From contig DASUTC010000086.1 in the NCBI GenBank assembly GCA_036374795.1, forward strand, positions 1 to 32,336: a stretch of 32,336 bases of DNA, in the 5' to 3' direction. This document shows positions 1-9,180 of the stretch, piece by piece. The notes beneath the pieces are model-generated. The model was given only the letters and a program-made list of their open reading frames with translations, did no database searches and was not told the DNA's origin. The stretch comes from Herpetosiphonaceae bacterium (lineage in GTDB: Bacteria > Chloroflexota > Chloroflexia > Chloroflexales > Kallotenuaceae). Position 1 is the stretch's first letter. Every line of letters starts with the position of its first letter. A program made the position numbers and the translations under genes.

Positions 1-177
1 CAGACCACTAACGGAAGATCAGGATCGGGTCAGCCACGGACATGATTGGGCACCTTTGCCGACAATGGATCTGTGCAGTATTGATGAGAATCATTGAGCA
101 CTTGCGGGCGACACTTGACACATGTACAAAAATGGCTCGAAAGCCTACTCGATTTCTGGCTGCCGCGCCACTCCGGG
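1..177. other. Non-coding 3' flank of the VWA gene
   Basis: This stretch lies after the stop of the minus-strand VWA gene. No convincing coding sequence or strong hairpin followed by a T run was seen. A small minus-strand frame at 30-308 overlaps the real gene in another frame and was not accepted. Confidence 0.4.
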
Positions 178-3100
178 TCAGCGCAACTGCTTGAAGATCT
201 GCGAGATCCGCCGTCCGACCGACACCGGAAACTCCTTGAGGTCGTTGATCTGCACCCAGTTGCCCGGCCCATAGAGTTCGTCCATCTGCTGCGCCGGCGC
301 GCGGGCACCCAAAAAGATCCCGAAGGTCACCACGCCATTCCGCCGTGCCTCCTTCAGGATCGCAACGGCCTCCTGATGGTCACCAAGCGATCCATCGCTG
401 AGCGCCACGAAGAGCTTATTGCCTTCCTCCCGCGCCCGCAAGGCGTGCGTCGCCAGGCCAGCCGTTCCCGCCATGTGCGTCCCGCCCCGATCACCCGCGG
501 CCAGCATGGCAGACCGCTCTGGGTCAAAGCGTGGATCACCCATCGACTTAAACTGCGCGTCGTCCGACCCAAAGCCGCGCACCTCGTGCGCGATCGCCAG
601 GTCATCAAACGTGTCGCTCAGGATCATCGTCGCGTCGAAGAGCGACGCATTCTGGATCAGCGTCGCCATACTGCCCGACAGATCCACCGCCACGCTCGCG
701 GCGAACGCCGTCGCCGGCAGCTCTTTGATCCGGGTTTTGACATCCTCCGCGCCTTTGACCGCCGCCACAAAGCGCCGCCGGTCGATCCGGCCTTCCTTTT
801 GAAAGCGCAGGCGCTGCTCCGTCTGCTCGCGAATCGCCTTGAGCTGCCTGGCCAGATCCCGCGCAATCTCCCGATGCCTGGACCGGCGCCGCTCCAGCGA
901 GTCGTTGAGCGGCGCATTGCCACTCTTCGGCGTGGCGACCGGCACCGTTTCGACGCGCCCATCCGGGGTTTTGTAGCGTTGGCGGGTTGCTGCGCGATCG
1001 TCCATCGGCCGGTGGAGATCGCGGCCCAGGGCCTCGGGCGTTGCCGCCGCGCGGACGCCTTCTTCGATTGCATGCGCCGCGGCGGCTTCGACCTCGGCGA
1101 CCGCGTCGGCGATCTGGGCCTCGGTAAACGGCGAGTCCCAATCGCGGAGCTGCCCGCTGCCACCCTGGACGCTGGCCCGACCACCCCGCCCGGCCTGCCC
1201 GGTCGAGCCGGACACCGTTCCCCCGTCATCGGAGAAGAACCCGTCGTCGCCGTCGCCGCCGCCGACATACGGATCGCCATCGGCCCACGGGTCCCCATCA
1301 TCGTCGTCGTCGTCGTCCCCAGCACCACCACGACCGCGGCCGGTGCCCGTCGCATCCTCCTCAGCACGCGAACCGGCGCCACCGCCAGCCGGGTCCTCGG
1401 GCGCGCCGGGTTGGGCGGGCGCCGCAGCGCCGTCATCCGTGCCACCCGGTCCCCGACCGGTACCGGGTTCGTCGTCCTCAGCGGTCCGACCCTGGCCACC
1501 CCCGGCCCCATCGTCCTCGGCCGCTGCGGGACGCCGCTCGGTTGGCGCGTCATCATCCGCGCTTGCCCCACCTCGGCCCGTTCCGGTTTCATCGTCCTCT
1601 GCCTTCCGACCGCCGCCGCCACTGCCGCTGGCCTCGTCCTCGGCCGCCGCCGGACGTCGTCCCGTCGGCGCGTCGTCCTCAGCCGCTCCCGATCCACGCC
1701 GGCGACCACCGGTGGCGTCGTCCGCATCCTGGCTACCCTGCCCGCGCCCACCACCGGTTTGGCCAGACGGTTCGCTGCCTGGTTGGCCGCCCTGCTGCCC
1801 ACCTTGCTGCCCGCCGGATGGTCCCCCAGACGAAGCGCCGGATTGACCACCGGATTGTCCGCCCGCCTGGCCGCCTTGCTGTCCACCGGCTTGTCCACCG
1901 GATTGCCCGCCCGACTGACCACCTGACTGCCCACCTTGCTGCCCGCCCTGTTGGTTGCCCTGCTGCTGGCCACCTTTGGGCTGGCCCCCTTCATAGGTCA
2001 CGCCGCCGCTGAAGGTCGCCTGGCCGCCCCCCTGCTGTCCATCCAGGGCATCGGCGTTTTTGATCGTGACGTGCCCCGTAAACTCGACGTCGACCTCCGG
2101 ACCACCACCACCCCCGCCGCCCATCTCCCTGGCGTCGATCACCTGATCGCCGTCGATCGTGATCTTGGGCCGGCGGGCCTTCGTCCCTGGGGGCGGTGGC
2201 GGTGGCGGCGTCATGCCGCGTCGTTTGGCCTCGTCATGATCGACGATCCCCTCCTCTTCCAGGCGCCGGGCAATGATCACCGCGGCGGCGAACGCATCGT
2301 CGGTCGAGCCACGCACCGCCTGCTGCACGAGGGGGCGCAGCTCCTCGAACAGCCGCCGCGCCCGGGGCGATAGCCGCTCCTCGACGACCTCGGGTCGCAC
2401 CCGGTAGTAGGGCAGCGCCTCATACAAGAGCGCGCCGGTCAGATCGCCGTAATCGTCGCGCTGCTCCCCTGGCTCCCAGTGCCAGCGGTCTTCCAGCCGG
2501 CAGCTCGCCGCCAGGATCTCGCCCGCGCCGGGATAGGTCCGCGCCACCTCGCGCTCCATGCGGCCGTCTTCCACGATGTTATAGATCTGCGGCAGAAACC
2601 GCCGCCCCGCGTCGAGGGTGAGCGTGCCGCCCGTGGACGTTGCAAAGTCGACCGGCGTCTCGCTCGTGTGCGCTTCGAGCACCGCCGCCCACAGCTCCGG
2701 CGGCGTGAACTGCTCATGCCCGATTTCGTGGTACAGCCCCGCGCGGGTGACGATCAGGTTATCCCGTGGATCGGCGTTGGGGCCGAGCGGCGTCGGGTCG
2801 GCCATGATCTTGCCGCGCATATCGGTGGCAAAGCCGCTCGTGAGGTACCGTTGCTCCCCGGTCGCCGGGTTGACGTGGAGCGCGCCCGGCCGTAAGTAGA
2901 CCCGGCGCGGCTGACCGACCAGGCCGCTACACAGCCGGCTGTACAGATCTTCCAGGTGCTTGTTATCGACCGGGCTGACGTCGTCGTCGAGGTGCCGGGC
3001 GGCCTCGGCGATCGTCTTGGGTTTCGGATTGCCGTCCCGGTCCAGGCCCTGGCGGTTGTAGCCATCCCGATCGTACCCCTGCCGATCATAGCCGAAGACA

Positions 3101-5313
3101 TCGTAGCCTTCCCGCGTGTAGCCCTGCCGGTCCTGCCCCGCCCGGTTATAGCCCTGCCGGTCATAGCCGTCGGCATCGAACCCCTCCTGATTGTACCCGC
3201 CCCACTGGTAGGTCGGATCGTAGTCGGGCTTGCCCGGCACGACCACCAGCGCATTCTGCGACAGCACCAGCCCCGAGACGTAGGTGCGGACCCCGGCTGC
3301 TTGCGCCGGGAACGACGGGCAGCGGTGATCCGTGCCGTTGGTGAACTGCCCGCAGTGCGGACACTTCAGCAGCACGCCGTTCCGGCACGCCTTGGCGTCG
3401 AAGCGCGCCCGCGCCATCGCCCAGCGTTGCTCCGGCTGCGGATGCTGGATCTGCTGCTCCTGGGTTTTCGCCCGCTCATCCGTCTGCTGCACGGTGTAGG
3501 GATGGCCGGTCACGTTGCCCTGCGCGCGGCGGTAGTCGGCGTAGGTCATGTCCGCGTGGGGCGTGACCGGCGGGCCTGCTTGGGTGCGCCGCTGCGGCTG
3601 CCCCGGGTCTTGCCCATAGCGATCGTTCCCCCGGATCACCACCCCGCGTTTCTTCCAGCGATCCCAGAAGAACGACCCCGGGCTGTAGGCGCCGCCCTCG
3701 CCAGTGTGGGGCACCCGGTACGCCGGATCGGCCGGGTCGGAACATTCCTGCGTCGCCGGGTCATAGATCCAGCCCCAGGGGTTGCGCTGCACGCCCTGGG
3801 CGTCGGGCGCGGTCAGGCCGGTCTTGCGGTGATAGCCCCAGCGATCGAAGCCGGCTTTGTCCCAGCCCGATTTGTTGTAGGTGGCTTCGACCAGATGGCC
3901 CTTCCGGTCGGTCGTCATCCGCGGCTGGCCGTTCCGATCCAGACCGTTTTTGTCGTAGCCGGTCCAGCTGAAGCCCTGCGCGTCAAAGCCCTCGGGGTCG
4001 TAGCCCGCGCGATTCCGCGGCACGCCGTCCGGTCCCGGCTTGAATCCGGCCCGATCGTAGCCGTCGCGGTCGAGGCCGTCCGCGTTCAGGCCCTGCTTGG
4101 TGAACCCGTTGCGATCGTAGCCCGCGCTGTTGTATCCGCTGCGATCGAAGCCGTAGCGGTCCCGCCCCTGGGCGTCATAGCCATCCGGCCCACAGCCCCA
4201 GGCATCCAGGCCGTCGCCATAAATCCCATGGGCATCAGGCTGCCACTGCGGGTGGAACTGGCCCTGCCGGTCCTTCCCCGCGCGGTCGTAGCCGTTGCGA
4301 TCGTAGCCCTGCGCGTCATAGCCCTCCTGGTCGTAGCCGTCCCGGTCGCGCAGCACGTGCGCCACATCCAGCCGATACCCCTCTTTGGTCCACCCGTGGG
4401 CATCCTTGCCGTCGCGGGTGTACCCGGCGGTGTTCAAGTCATTCCGGTCATAGCCATTGGCGTCATAGCCGTGGCGGTTATAGCCCGCTTGAAAGCCGCT
4501 CGCCTCATAGCCCTCGCGGTCGCGGCCCTTGCGATCAAAGCCCTCGCGATCAAAGCCCTCGCGATTGTAGCCCTCGGCGTCGTAGCCGTTGCGGTCGTAT
4601 TTCGGCTTGGGCCGCGGACACACATGCGCCAGCGTCAGGCTTTGGAAGCGCTGGCAGTGGGGACAGCGCGTCAGGCCCCCCGCTTCGCAGACGGCAGTGG
4701 CAAACCGGACGGCGACCTTGTGGTACGTCGAATAGCCACGAAAGCCGATGGCGGCACCCAGGATCTCCTGCGGCAACGTGCTGTCGTTGGACCAAGTTGC
4801 TGCAAGCGCCGTGAGGTGCTCAAAATCCCGATTGCCGTGCGGTCCCTGGCGAAAGGTGTACGCATCCGCCGCAAGTTCGATTAGTTCCGGGCAGGCCGCG
4901 AGCGCGGCTCGCGCGGCGTCGCGGGCGGCCTCCGGCACCACCGGCGCGGTCGCTGCCGGGGTGGATGGCGGCGCGGCGGCCATCGCCAGAACCGGCTGGA
5001 CCGGCTGGGCCGGACCACTGCTTAACCACCCGCGCTGTTTGAGGAGATCGTACACGGCGGCGTAGCCCGGCTGCGACTCCCGTCGAGGCAGCCCATCCGC
5101 TGCATGCGTCGGCGGCTTGTAGCCCGCCTGCTGCATTGCCACAAACAGCGCGCGCGTTTTGGCCTCCGCCGTCAGTGCCGCGTGCTGATCCGCTGGCTGC
5201 CTGCGCCGGGCCTGATACAGTTGCTCCAGGTCGGCCACCCCCACGCCCGCGCCCGCGCCCACTCCGGCGACGACGTGCTGAAAGTATTTGGTACGATTTC
5301 CGTCGCAGGACAT
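178..5313 (-). CDS. Giant VWA-domain protein with zinc knuckles, YDRxG pentads and an HExGH motif (1711 aa)
   Basis: Seen, in order: an N-terminal domain of about 95 residues beginning MSCDGNR and shared with the AAA+ protein encoded upstream; a Cys/His knuckle at about 217-235 (CPHC...HVCP); about forty pentads of the type YDRNG/FDAQG at about 237-501; a second knuckle at about 647-668 (CPHCGQF...HRCP); about eleven more pentads at 692-764; a metallopeptidase-like HEIGHEQF at about 860 followed by IVEDGRMER at about 909; a Gly/Gln-rich tract (about 1107-1186); Asp-rich linkers (about 1186-1358); a basic helical stretch; and a C-terminal VWA domain with the MIDAS motif DLSGS at about 1541. 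Family knowledge: MoxR/NorQ/CobS-type AAA+ ATPases work with VWA partners such as NorD and CobT. Inference: this is the VWA partner of the AAA+ protein. The ATG at 5313 was chosen because it aligns with the MSCDGNR start of the AAA+ protein and follows the same GAAAGG leader; the open frame reaches 5412. Substrate and role are unknown. Confidence 0.85.
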   Translation of the reverse strand: MSCDGNRTKYFQHVVAGVGAGAGVGVADLEQLYQARRRQPADQHAALTAEAKTRALFVAMQQAGYKPPTHAADGLPRRESQPGYAAVYDLLKQRGWLSSGPAQPVQPVLAMAAAPPSTPAATAPVVPEAARDAARAALAACPELIELAADAYTFRQGPHGNRDFEHLTALAATWSNDSTLPQEILGAAIGFRGYSTYHKVAVRFATAVCEAGGLTRCPHCQRFQSLTLAHVCPRPKPKYDRNGYDAEGYNREGFDREGFDRKGRDREGYEASGFQAGYNRHGYDANGYDRNDLNTAGYTRDGKDAHGWTKEGYRLDVAHVLRDRDGYDQEGYDAQGYDRNGYDRAGKDRQGQFHPQWQPDAHGIYGDGLDAWGCGPDGYDAQGRDRYGFDRSGYNSAGYDRNGFTKQGLNADGLDRDGYDRAGFKPGPDGVPRNRAGYDPEGFDAQGFSWTGYDKNGLDRNGQPRMTTDRKGHLVEATYNKSGWDKAGFDRWGYHRKTGLTAPDAQGVQRNPWGWIYDPATQECSDPADPAYRVPHTGEGGAYSPGSFFWDRWKKRGVVIRGNDRYGQDPGQPQRRTQAGPPVTPHADMTYADYRRAQGNVTGHPYTVQQTDERAKTQEQQIQHPQPEQRWAMARARFDAKACRNGVLLKCPHCGQFTNGTDHRCPSFPAQAAGVRTYVSGLVLSQNALVVVPGKPDYDPTYQWGGYNQEGFDADGYDRQGYNRAGQDRQGYTREGYDVFGYDRQGYDRDGYNRQGLDRDGNPKPKTIAEAARHLDDDVSPVDNKHLEDLYSRLCSGLVGQPRRVYLRPGALHVNPATGEQRYLTSGFATDMRGKIMADPTPLGPNADPRDNLIVTRAGLYHEIGHEQFTPPELWAAVLEAHTSETPVDFATSTGGTLTLDAGRRFLPQIYNIVEDGRMEREVARTYPGAGEILAASCRLEDRWHWEPGEQRDDYGDLTGALLYEALPYYRVRPEVVEERLSPRARRLFEELRPLVQQAVRGSTDDAFAAAVIIARRLEEEGIVDHDEAKRRGMTPPPPPPPGTKARRPKITIDGDQVIDAREMGGGGGGGPEVDVEFTGHVTIKNADALDGQQGGGQATFSGGVTYEGGQPKGGQQQGNQQGGQQGGQSGGQSGGQSGGQAGGQQGGQAGGQSGGQSGASSGGPSGGQQGGQQGGQPGSEPSGQTGGGRGQGSQDADDATGGRRRGSGAAEDDAPTGRRPAAAEDEASGSGGGGRKAEDDETGTGRGGASADDDAPTERRPAAAEDDGAGGGQGRTAEDDEPGTGRGPGGTDDGAAAPAQPGAPEDPAGGGAGSRAEEDATGTGRGRGGAGDDDDDDDGDPWADGDPYVGGGDGDDGFFSDDGGTVSGSTGQAGRGGRASVQGGSGQLRDWDSPFTEAQIADAVAEVEAAAAHAIEEGVRAAATPEALGRDLHRPMDDRAATRQRYKTPDGRVETVPVATPKSGNAPLNDSLERRRSRHREIARDLARQLKAIREQTEQRLRFQKEGRIDRRRFVAAVKGAEDVKTRIKELPATAFAASVAVDLSGSMATLIQNASLFDATMILSDTFDDLAIAHEVRGFGSDDAQFKSMGDPRFDPERSAMLAAGDRGGTHMAGTAGLATHALRAREEGNKLFVALSDGSLGDHQEAVAILKEARRNGVVTFGIFLGARAPAQQMDELYGPGNWVQINDLKEFPVSVGRRISQIFKQLR

Positions 5314-5340
5314 TGCTCCATTGACCTTTCGCTTCACTGA
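5314..5340 (-). promoter_or_regulatory. Leader and ribosome binding site of the VWA gene
   Basis: The minus strand of 5322-5339 reads CAGTGAAGCGAAAGGTCA, identical to the leader at 9188-9205 before the AAA+ gene. GAAAGG is the likely Shine-Dalgarno sequence, and a GGAG also lies just before the ATG. The match helps fix the start at 5313. Confidence 0.55.
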
Positions 5341-5426
5341 CTGCCTACCCGACCGCGGCAGGGCCTCGCCGGTCCACCGCCGTGCGCCCCCTACCCACAC
5401 CGGCGGCGTCATGGTACGATACCGCC

Positions 5427-5666
5427 ATGCTGGATACCGAGCTTGAAACCCTGGCCCGGCGGGCCTTTCCCGACGCCACCCAGATCGTCATCCTGGCCGC
5501 CAGCGATCCGGGCTGGACCCTGTTTCAGGACGCCGACGCTGCCTTGGAGGCCGCCGGGATCGCCGCGACGAGTTGGAATCCCACCACCGGGGTCCTCTAT
5601 CTCCGCCGCCTCCCGACTGCCCGCGGACCTGGCCCGACGCCACCATCCGCTCCCGGCGCCACCTGA
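5427..5666 (+). CDS. Small hypothetical protein (79 aa)
   Basis: This frame sits in the 402-bp gap between the two giant minus-strand genes, divergent from the VWA gene and convergent with the AAA+ gene. It reads MLDTELETLARRAFPDATQI onward and ends in a Pro/Gly-rich tail. TACGAT at 5415-5420 lies 6 bp before the ATG, so a leaderless transcript is possible. I do not recognise a family. The composition of the first 60 residues is protein-like rather than a shadow, but the high GC makes chance frames common, so it remains tentative. Confidence 0.4.
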   Translation: MLDTELETLARRAFPDATQIVILAASDPGWTLFQDADAALEAAGIAATSWNPTTGVLYLRRLPTARGPGPTPPSAPGAT

Positions 5667-5715
5667 TGGATGCGTGGCGCACCGGAGCCGCAGCCGTCGG
5701 CGCGTCCCTACCGGG

Positions 5716-8700
5716 CTAATCCTGCGCCGGTGCCGACCGGCTGAGGGCCTCGCCGTCGTCGCCGAAGTGGCGGGCGAAGGTTTCCTGCACCAGACGCCAC
5801 TGTTCTTCAAACGTGTCATCTTGATCGCAAAGTATTTTTAGAATCTCCAACGCCGAGAGCCAGCCTTGGGTCTTGCCAAGCGCCATGAACCTATTCAGCC
5901 GACGGGGACCCGGCGCGGTCGGCGTATCGCTGTTCAGGCCCAGCTTCCGCCCACCCCCAAAGCCACTGGCTAATTGGGTTAACTCGGAAAAGAAGCGAAC
6001 CGCCGCCGCTTTTTCCGCCGCGCTTGGGATGAGCGCCTGGCCACTCGGAATCCCGTAGGTGGTGGCCAGGATCTGCTGCCGCCGCCGTTCGTTGTCCGCC
6101 GCCGTGGTGCTCCCGCCGGTGTCTGGCGTGCCGAACTGCGCGAAGAACGCGTCGATCCGCCCCTCCTGTTCTTTCGCGCTCGGCGCGCCCAGGTGCAGCG
6201 GAATAATCCGCTCCAGCGGCGCCTGCGCCGGACGGTCGGGATCGCCCTCGTTGCCCGGGTTCCAGGTCAGCACAAACACCGTCGAGGGATGGACCGGCAC
6301 CTTGATCAGGTCGCCCGTCTCCGGACTGTTGACGTGGATCTCGCCGTCTTCCAGCATCGCCTGGAGCGCCGTCGCCAGCTTGGGATTGCGCACGATCTCG
6401 TTGACGCAGATCACCGAGCCCATTGCCGCGGCCAGGCCGATCTTGCCGAGCGCGACTTTCGACACCGTCGCGCCAGATTGCGGGTCGGTCGTCAGGATCG
6501 TCGTGCCGATCATCTCGTCCATCGACGATTCCGGGGTGATGTTCACCTCGGCGTAGTTCATGCCCTGGGTGATGGTCCCCGCGCTGTCGCGGGTTTTGAT
6601 CGACGCCGCGAGCTGGCGCGCGGTCGTATTCTTGCCGGTGCCGGGCGGGCCGTAGATGCCAAACGCCCGCGACCAGGTGTTCTGGGCTTTGCCGCCGCCG
6701 AGCTGGAGCATCGCCGACATGGTGCGCAGAATCTTCTCGGTTTGCTCGTTGATCGCGAAGTTCGGATCGACGTCCGGTACCCATTCGGTCAGCGGCCGGT
6801 CGAGATCGCCGCCGACGGCGCGCGGCACGTTGGTCAAGAAGGGATCGGGCGCGTCGAGGACCACCAGGTCCACAATATGTTCCTGCGCTGTTTTCGGACG
6901 GGTGATGTCGATCGGCTTCCCCGCCGTGCGCACGCGCGGCCCGGTGCGGTCCTCTGACTGTGCCGCCGGGCGCGCCGTGGTTGGATCGTCCGCCTGCGCC
7001 ACGCGCCGCCGCCGTCCCCCATCCTCGCCGACGGGCAGGCCCGGCCCATTCGCCGCGACGGCCTGCATCGCCGCCGCCAGCTCACGCAGCGCCGCGCCCA
7101 CCTCCGAGAGATCTGCCGAGGTGGTCGCCTGCGTTGCTGCCGCCGGGGCGATGGTCCGCAGATTGGTCGCCAGGGCTGCGGCAAAGGCGTCGGCATCCAG
7201 GGGCACCGTGACGTCGATCTTCGGCTCGACCGTGACGGTGATCGGCGGCGTTTCCGCCGGCGTCTGGGTCGGGTCCAGCTTTGCCGCAACCGTGACGTTC
7301 GGAGATCCGAGCGTGACGTTGGGGGCGGCAACATCGAGCTGGGGCGCAGCACCATGCACATCCACCTGGGGTTGGACGACCAGGGGCTGGGCGGGATCGG
7401 CGCTGGGTGGTTGTGGCGCCGTGGCACCCAACGCGGGTGCCGGTGCTGCCACATCGGCTGCCGGCGCGACCACCTCGCCGACCGGTTCGGTCCCTGCTCC
7501 ATCTGCCAGAATCGGCGCATACGGGTCGGTAGGGGTGTCGTAGTAGCCCGTAGCAGGGTTGACACCACCCGTTGCCGGATCGAAGGAAGCCGCCGGATCT
7601 GGGGCAGCAGCACCCGAGGCTGTCGCCGACGGCTGGTTCGCGCCTGTCGATGGACAGGCATGCGCGTCACCCATAAATTGCCCGCACGCGGGACACTGCT
7701 GGGTGCCGACCTGGCCACCAAAGTGAATCGTCCCGCCACCCGCCAGGGGGCCATTCTTGAGCGCGATATAGGCCCCATCCGCAGCCGCAAGCGGCTCGCC
7801 CGTGCCCTGCTGCGCGCGAATCAGGTCGTTGGCGAGCGCCACATCCGAGGCCGTTTGCGGATGGAGCGCCAGGTACGCGATCACGGCGGCGACCTGCGCG
7901 GCAGAGGCGTTGGTCGAGCCCTGGGTGTCGCCGACGGTATTCGTCGCAGGATCGTACACGCTGAGCAGCTGCCCGCGGCCTTTGGTGTACACCTCCACCG
8001 TCCCATCGCTCGTTTCGACGACCTCGCCGTCGAGGAGTACGCCCACGGCCGCATACGTCGTGCGGCCCACGCCAACACTTGGGTTCTGCGGGTTCGGATT
8101 GCGCTTGGTGGCCCCGGGCACGGGCTCCACACCACTCTGCCGGGCACTGCCCCATGCCTGGGGCGTGGTGACCCGTTGACCGACCGTGTAGGTTGTGCCC
8201 TGGACCGTAATGGGCGTCCCCAGCGCGTCCGTTTTGCGATACTCGGTGCCGACGAAGTGACCCAGGTCATATGCCTGCCCGCCCGTCACGCTCGTGGTGG
8301 CTGCCGCCGCCACCGAATGCGCCGCAAACCTGGGCAGCGTGGTCGCCGTGCCGGGAACGGTTCCCATCGGGATCTGCCGCCCGTACGCCTGCGCGGCCTG
8401 CCCGATCGCCGTCGGCGCGACCGCCACGCGCTGCAAGCCGGTGGCATCGAAGACCGGCACGACGCGCCCGCCGGGGGCTGCGGCCAGCGTGAAGCCGCGC
8501 TCGCTCCGAAACCAATCGGGCAGAAAGCCGCCGCCGAGCGCCTGGGGCAGCCCATCCAGCGACACGGCAACCTGTTCACCGCTCACGCCGTGCGCCATCT
8601 GGATCGGGCCTTGCCTGGCCTGCTCGATCAGCTTCGCCAGGACGCCATCGGGATAGGCGGTCGCTGGGACACGGAGTCGCCGCCGCAGCGTGCGAGTCAA

Positions 8701-9180
8701 CGCCTCAGGCGTGGCGGTCTGGGGACACAGGTGCCCGCCCTGAGCCTTCACAAACTGCCCACAGCTGGTGCAGTGCAGGCGTCCGATCGCGTTCAGGCCG
8801 CGCGCGTCGATCGTCCGCTGCTCCTGTCTCGCCACCAGGACCTGGCGCGCGAGCGGCGGCAGCGTCTGCCCACGTTTGAGCGCTTCCAGGGTGTGAAAGA
8901 CGACATGATAGCCGCGCTGCGCATCCGCGCGCGGCAGGCCGGACTGGGAGTGCGTGGGCGGCTTCAGTTCAGCGGCCCGCATCTGGGCAAAGAGCGCGCG
9001 GGTGCTGATCTCCGCCAGCTTGGGCAGCTGTGCATCCGTCACCGGCTGACTGCGTGCCGTCGCGAAGATCTGTTCCAGCGCCGCCTGCGCTTCGTCCGCT
9101 CCGCCAAATGCGGCCGCAGCGGCACTCCCTGGTGCGCAGACGTGGGCAAAGAATTTATTCCGATTTCCGTCGCAGGACAT
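5716..9180 (-). CDS. MoxR/NorQ-like AAA+ ATPase with N-terminal MSCDGNR domain and zinc knuckles (1154 aa)
   Basis: Residues 1 to about 95 match the N-terminus of the VWA protein (MSCDGNR, then TRALF..M..A..KPPTH...GLPR). Cys/His knuckles lie at about 134-153 (CTSCGQF...HLCP) and about 492-513 (CPACGQF...HACP). A long Ala/Pro/Val-rich linker follows. The C-terminal AAA+ module has Walker A GPPGTGKN (about 842-852), a Walker B-like segment VICVNEI (about 920) and a sensor-1-like stretch VFVLTWNPGN (about 970). In family terms this is the MoxR/NorQ/CobS class, which remodels targets together with a VWA partner; the adjacent VWA gene fits. Two Mg-coordinating positions are unusual: Asn replaces Ser/Thr after the Walker A Lys, and Asn replaces the Walker B Asp. 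Activity could be altered, or these may be normal variants in this subfamily. It is probably transcribed from the element at 9329-9414. Confidence 0.87.
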   Translation of the reverse strand: MSCDGNRNKFFAHVCAPGSAAAAAFGGADEAQAALEQIFATARSQPVTDAQLPKLAEISTRALFAQMRAAELKPPTHSQSGLPRADAQRGYHVVFHTLEALKRGQTLPPLARQVLVARQEQRTIDARGLNAIGRLHCTSCGQFVKAQGGHLCPQTATPEALTRTLRRRLRVPATAYPDGVLAKLIEQARQGPIQMAHGVSGEQVAVSLDGLPQALGGGFLPDWFRSERGFTLAAAPGGRVVPVFDATGLQRVAVAPTAIGQAAQAYGRQIPMGTVPGTATTLPRFAAHSVAAAATTSVTGGQAYDLGHFVGTEYRKTDALGTPITVQGTTYTVGQRVTTPQAWGSARQSGVEPVPGATKRNPNPQNPSVGVGRTTYAAVGVLLDGEVVETSDGTVEVYTKGRGQLLSVYDPATNTVGDTQGSTNASAAQVAAVIAYLALHPQTASDVALANDLIRAQQGTGEPLAAADGAYIALKNGPLAGGGTIHFGGQVGTQQCPACGQFMGDAHACPSTGANQPSATASGAAAPDPAASFDPATGGVNPATGYYDTPTDPYAPILADGAGTEPVGEVVAPAADVAAPAPALGATAPQPPSADPAQPLVVQPQVDVHGAAPQLDVAAPNVTLGSPNVTVAAKLDPTQTPAETPPITVTVEPKIDVTVPLDADAFAAALATNLRTIAPAAATQATTSADLSEVGAALRELAAAMQAVAANGPGLPVGEDGGRRRRVAQADDPTTARPAAQSEDRTGPRVRTAGKPIDITRPKTAQEHIVDLVVLDAPDPFLTNVPRAVGGDLDRPLTEWVPDVDPNFAINEQTEKILRTMSAMLQLGGGKAQNTWSRAFGIYGPPGTGKNTTARQLAASIKTRDSAGTITQGMNYAEVNITPESSMDEMIGTTILTTDPQSGATVSKVALGKIGLAAAMGSVICVNEIVRNPKLATALQAMLEDGEIHVNSPETGDLIKVPVHPSTVFVLTWNPGNEGDPDRPAQAPLERIIPLHLGAPSAKEQEGRIDAFFAQFGTPDTGGSTTAADNERRRQQILATTYGIPSGQALIPSAAEKAAAVRFFSELTQLASGFGGGRKLGLNSDTPTAPGPRRLNRFMALGKTQGWLSALEILKILCDQDDTFEEQWRLVQETFARHFGDDGEALSRSAPAQD

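Noticed and set aside
94-1926. Plus-strand frame of 610 aa
   Set aside because: It is opposite the VWA gene in its Gly/Gln/Asp-rich part; the translation is Arg/Pro/Ala-rich with no domain, while the minus-strand frame has clear motifs.
3020-4602. Regular 15-bp repeats that could suggest a CRISPR or minisatellite
   Set aside because: The unit is 15 bp without spacers, varies at third positions and is in frame, so it is a coding repeat.
2956-4884. Plus-strand frame of 642 aa with repeated VAVAVIA-like segments
   Set aside because: Its apparent repeats are the complement of the YDRxG pentads; zinc knuckles and other motifs lie on the minus strand.
5409-5819. Minus-strand frame of 136 aa between the two giant genes
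   Set aside because: It overlaps the end of the AAA+ gene, is Arg-rich and has no start signal; the opposite 79-aa frame is somewhat better.
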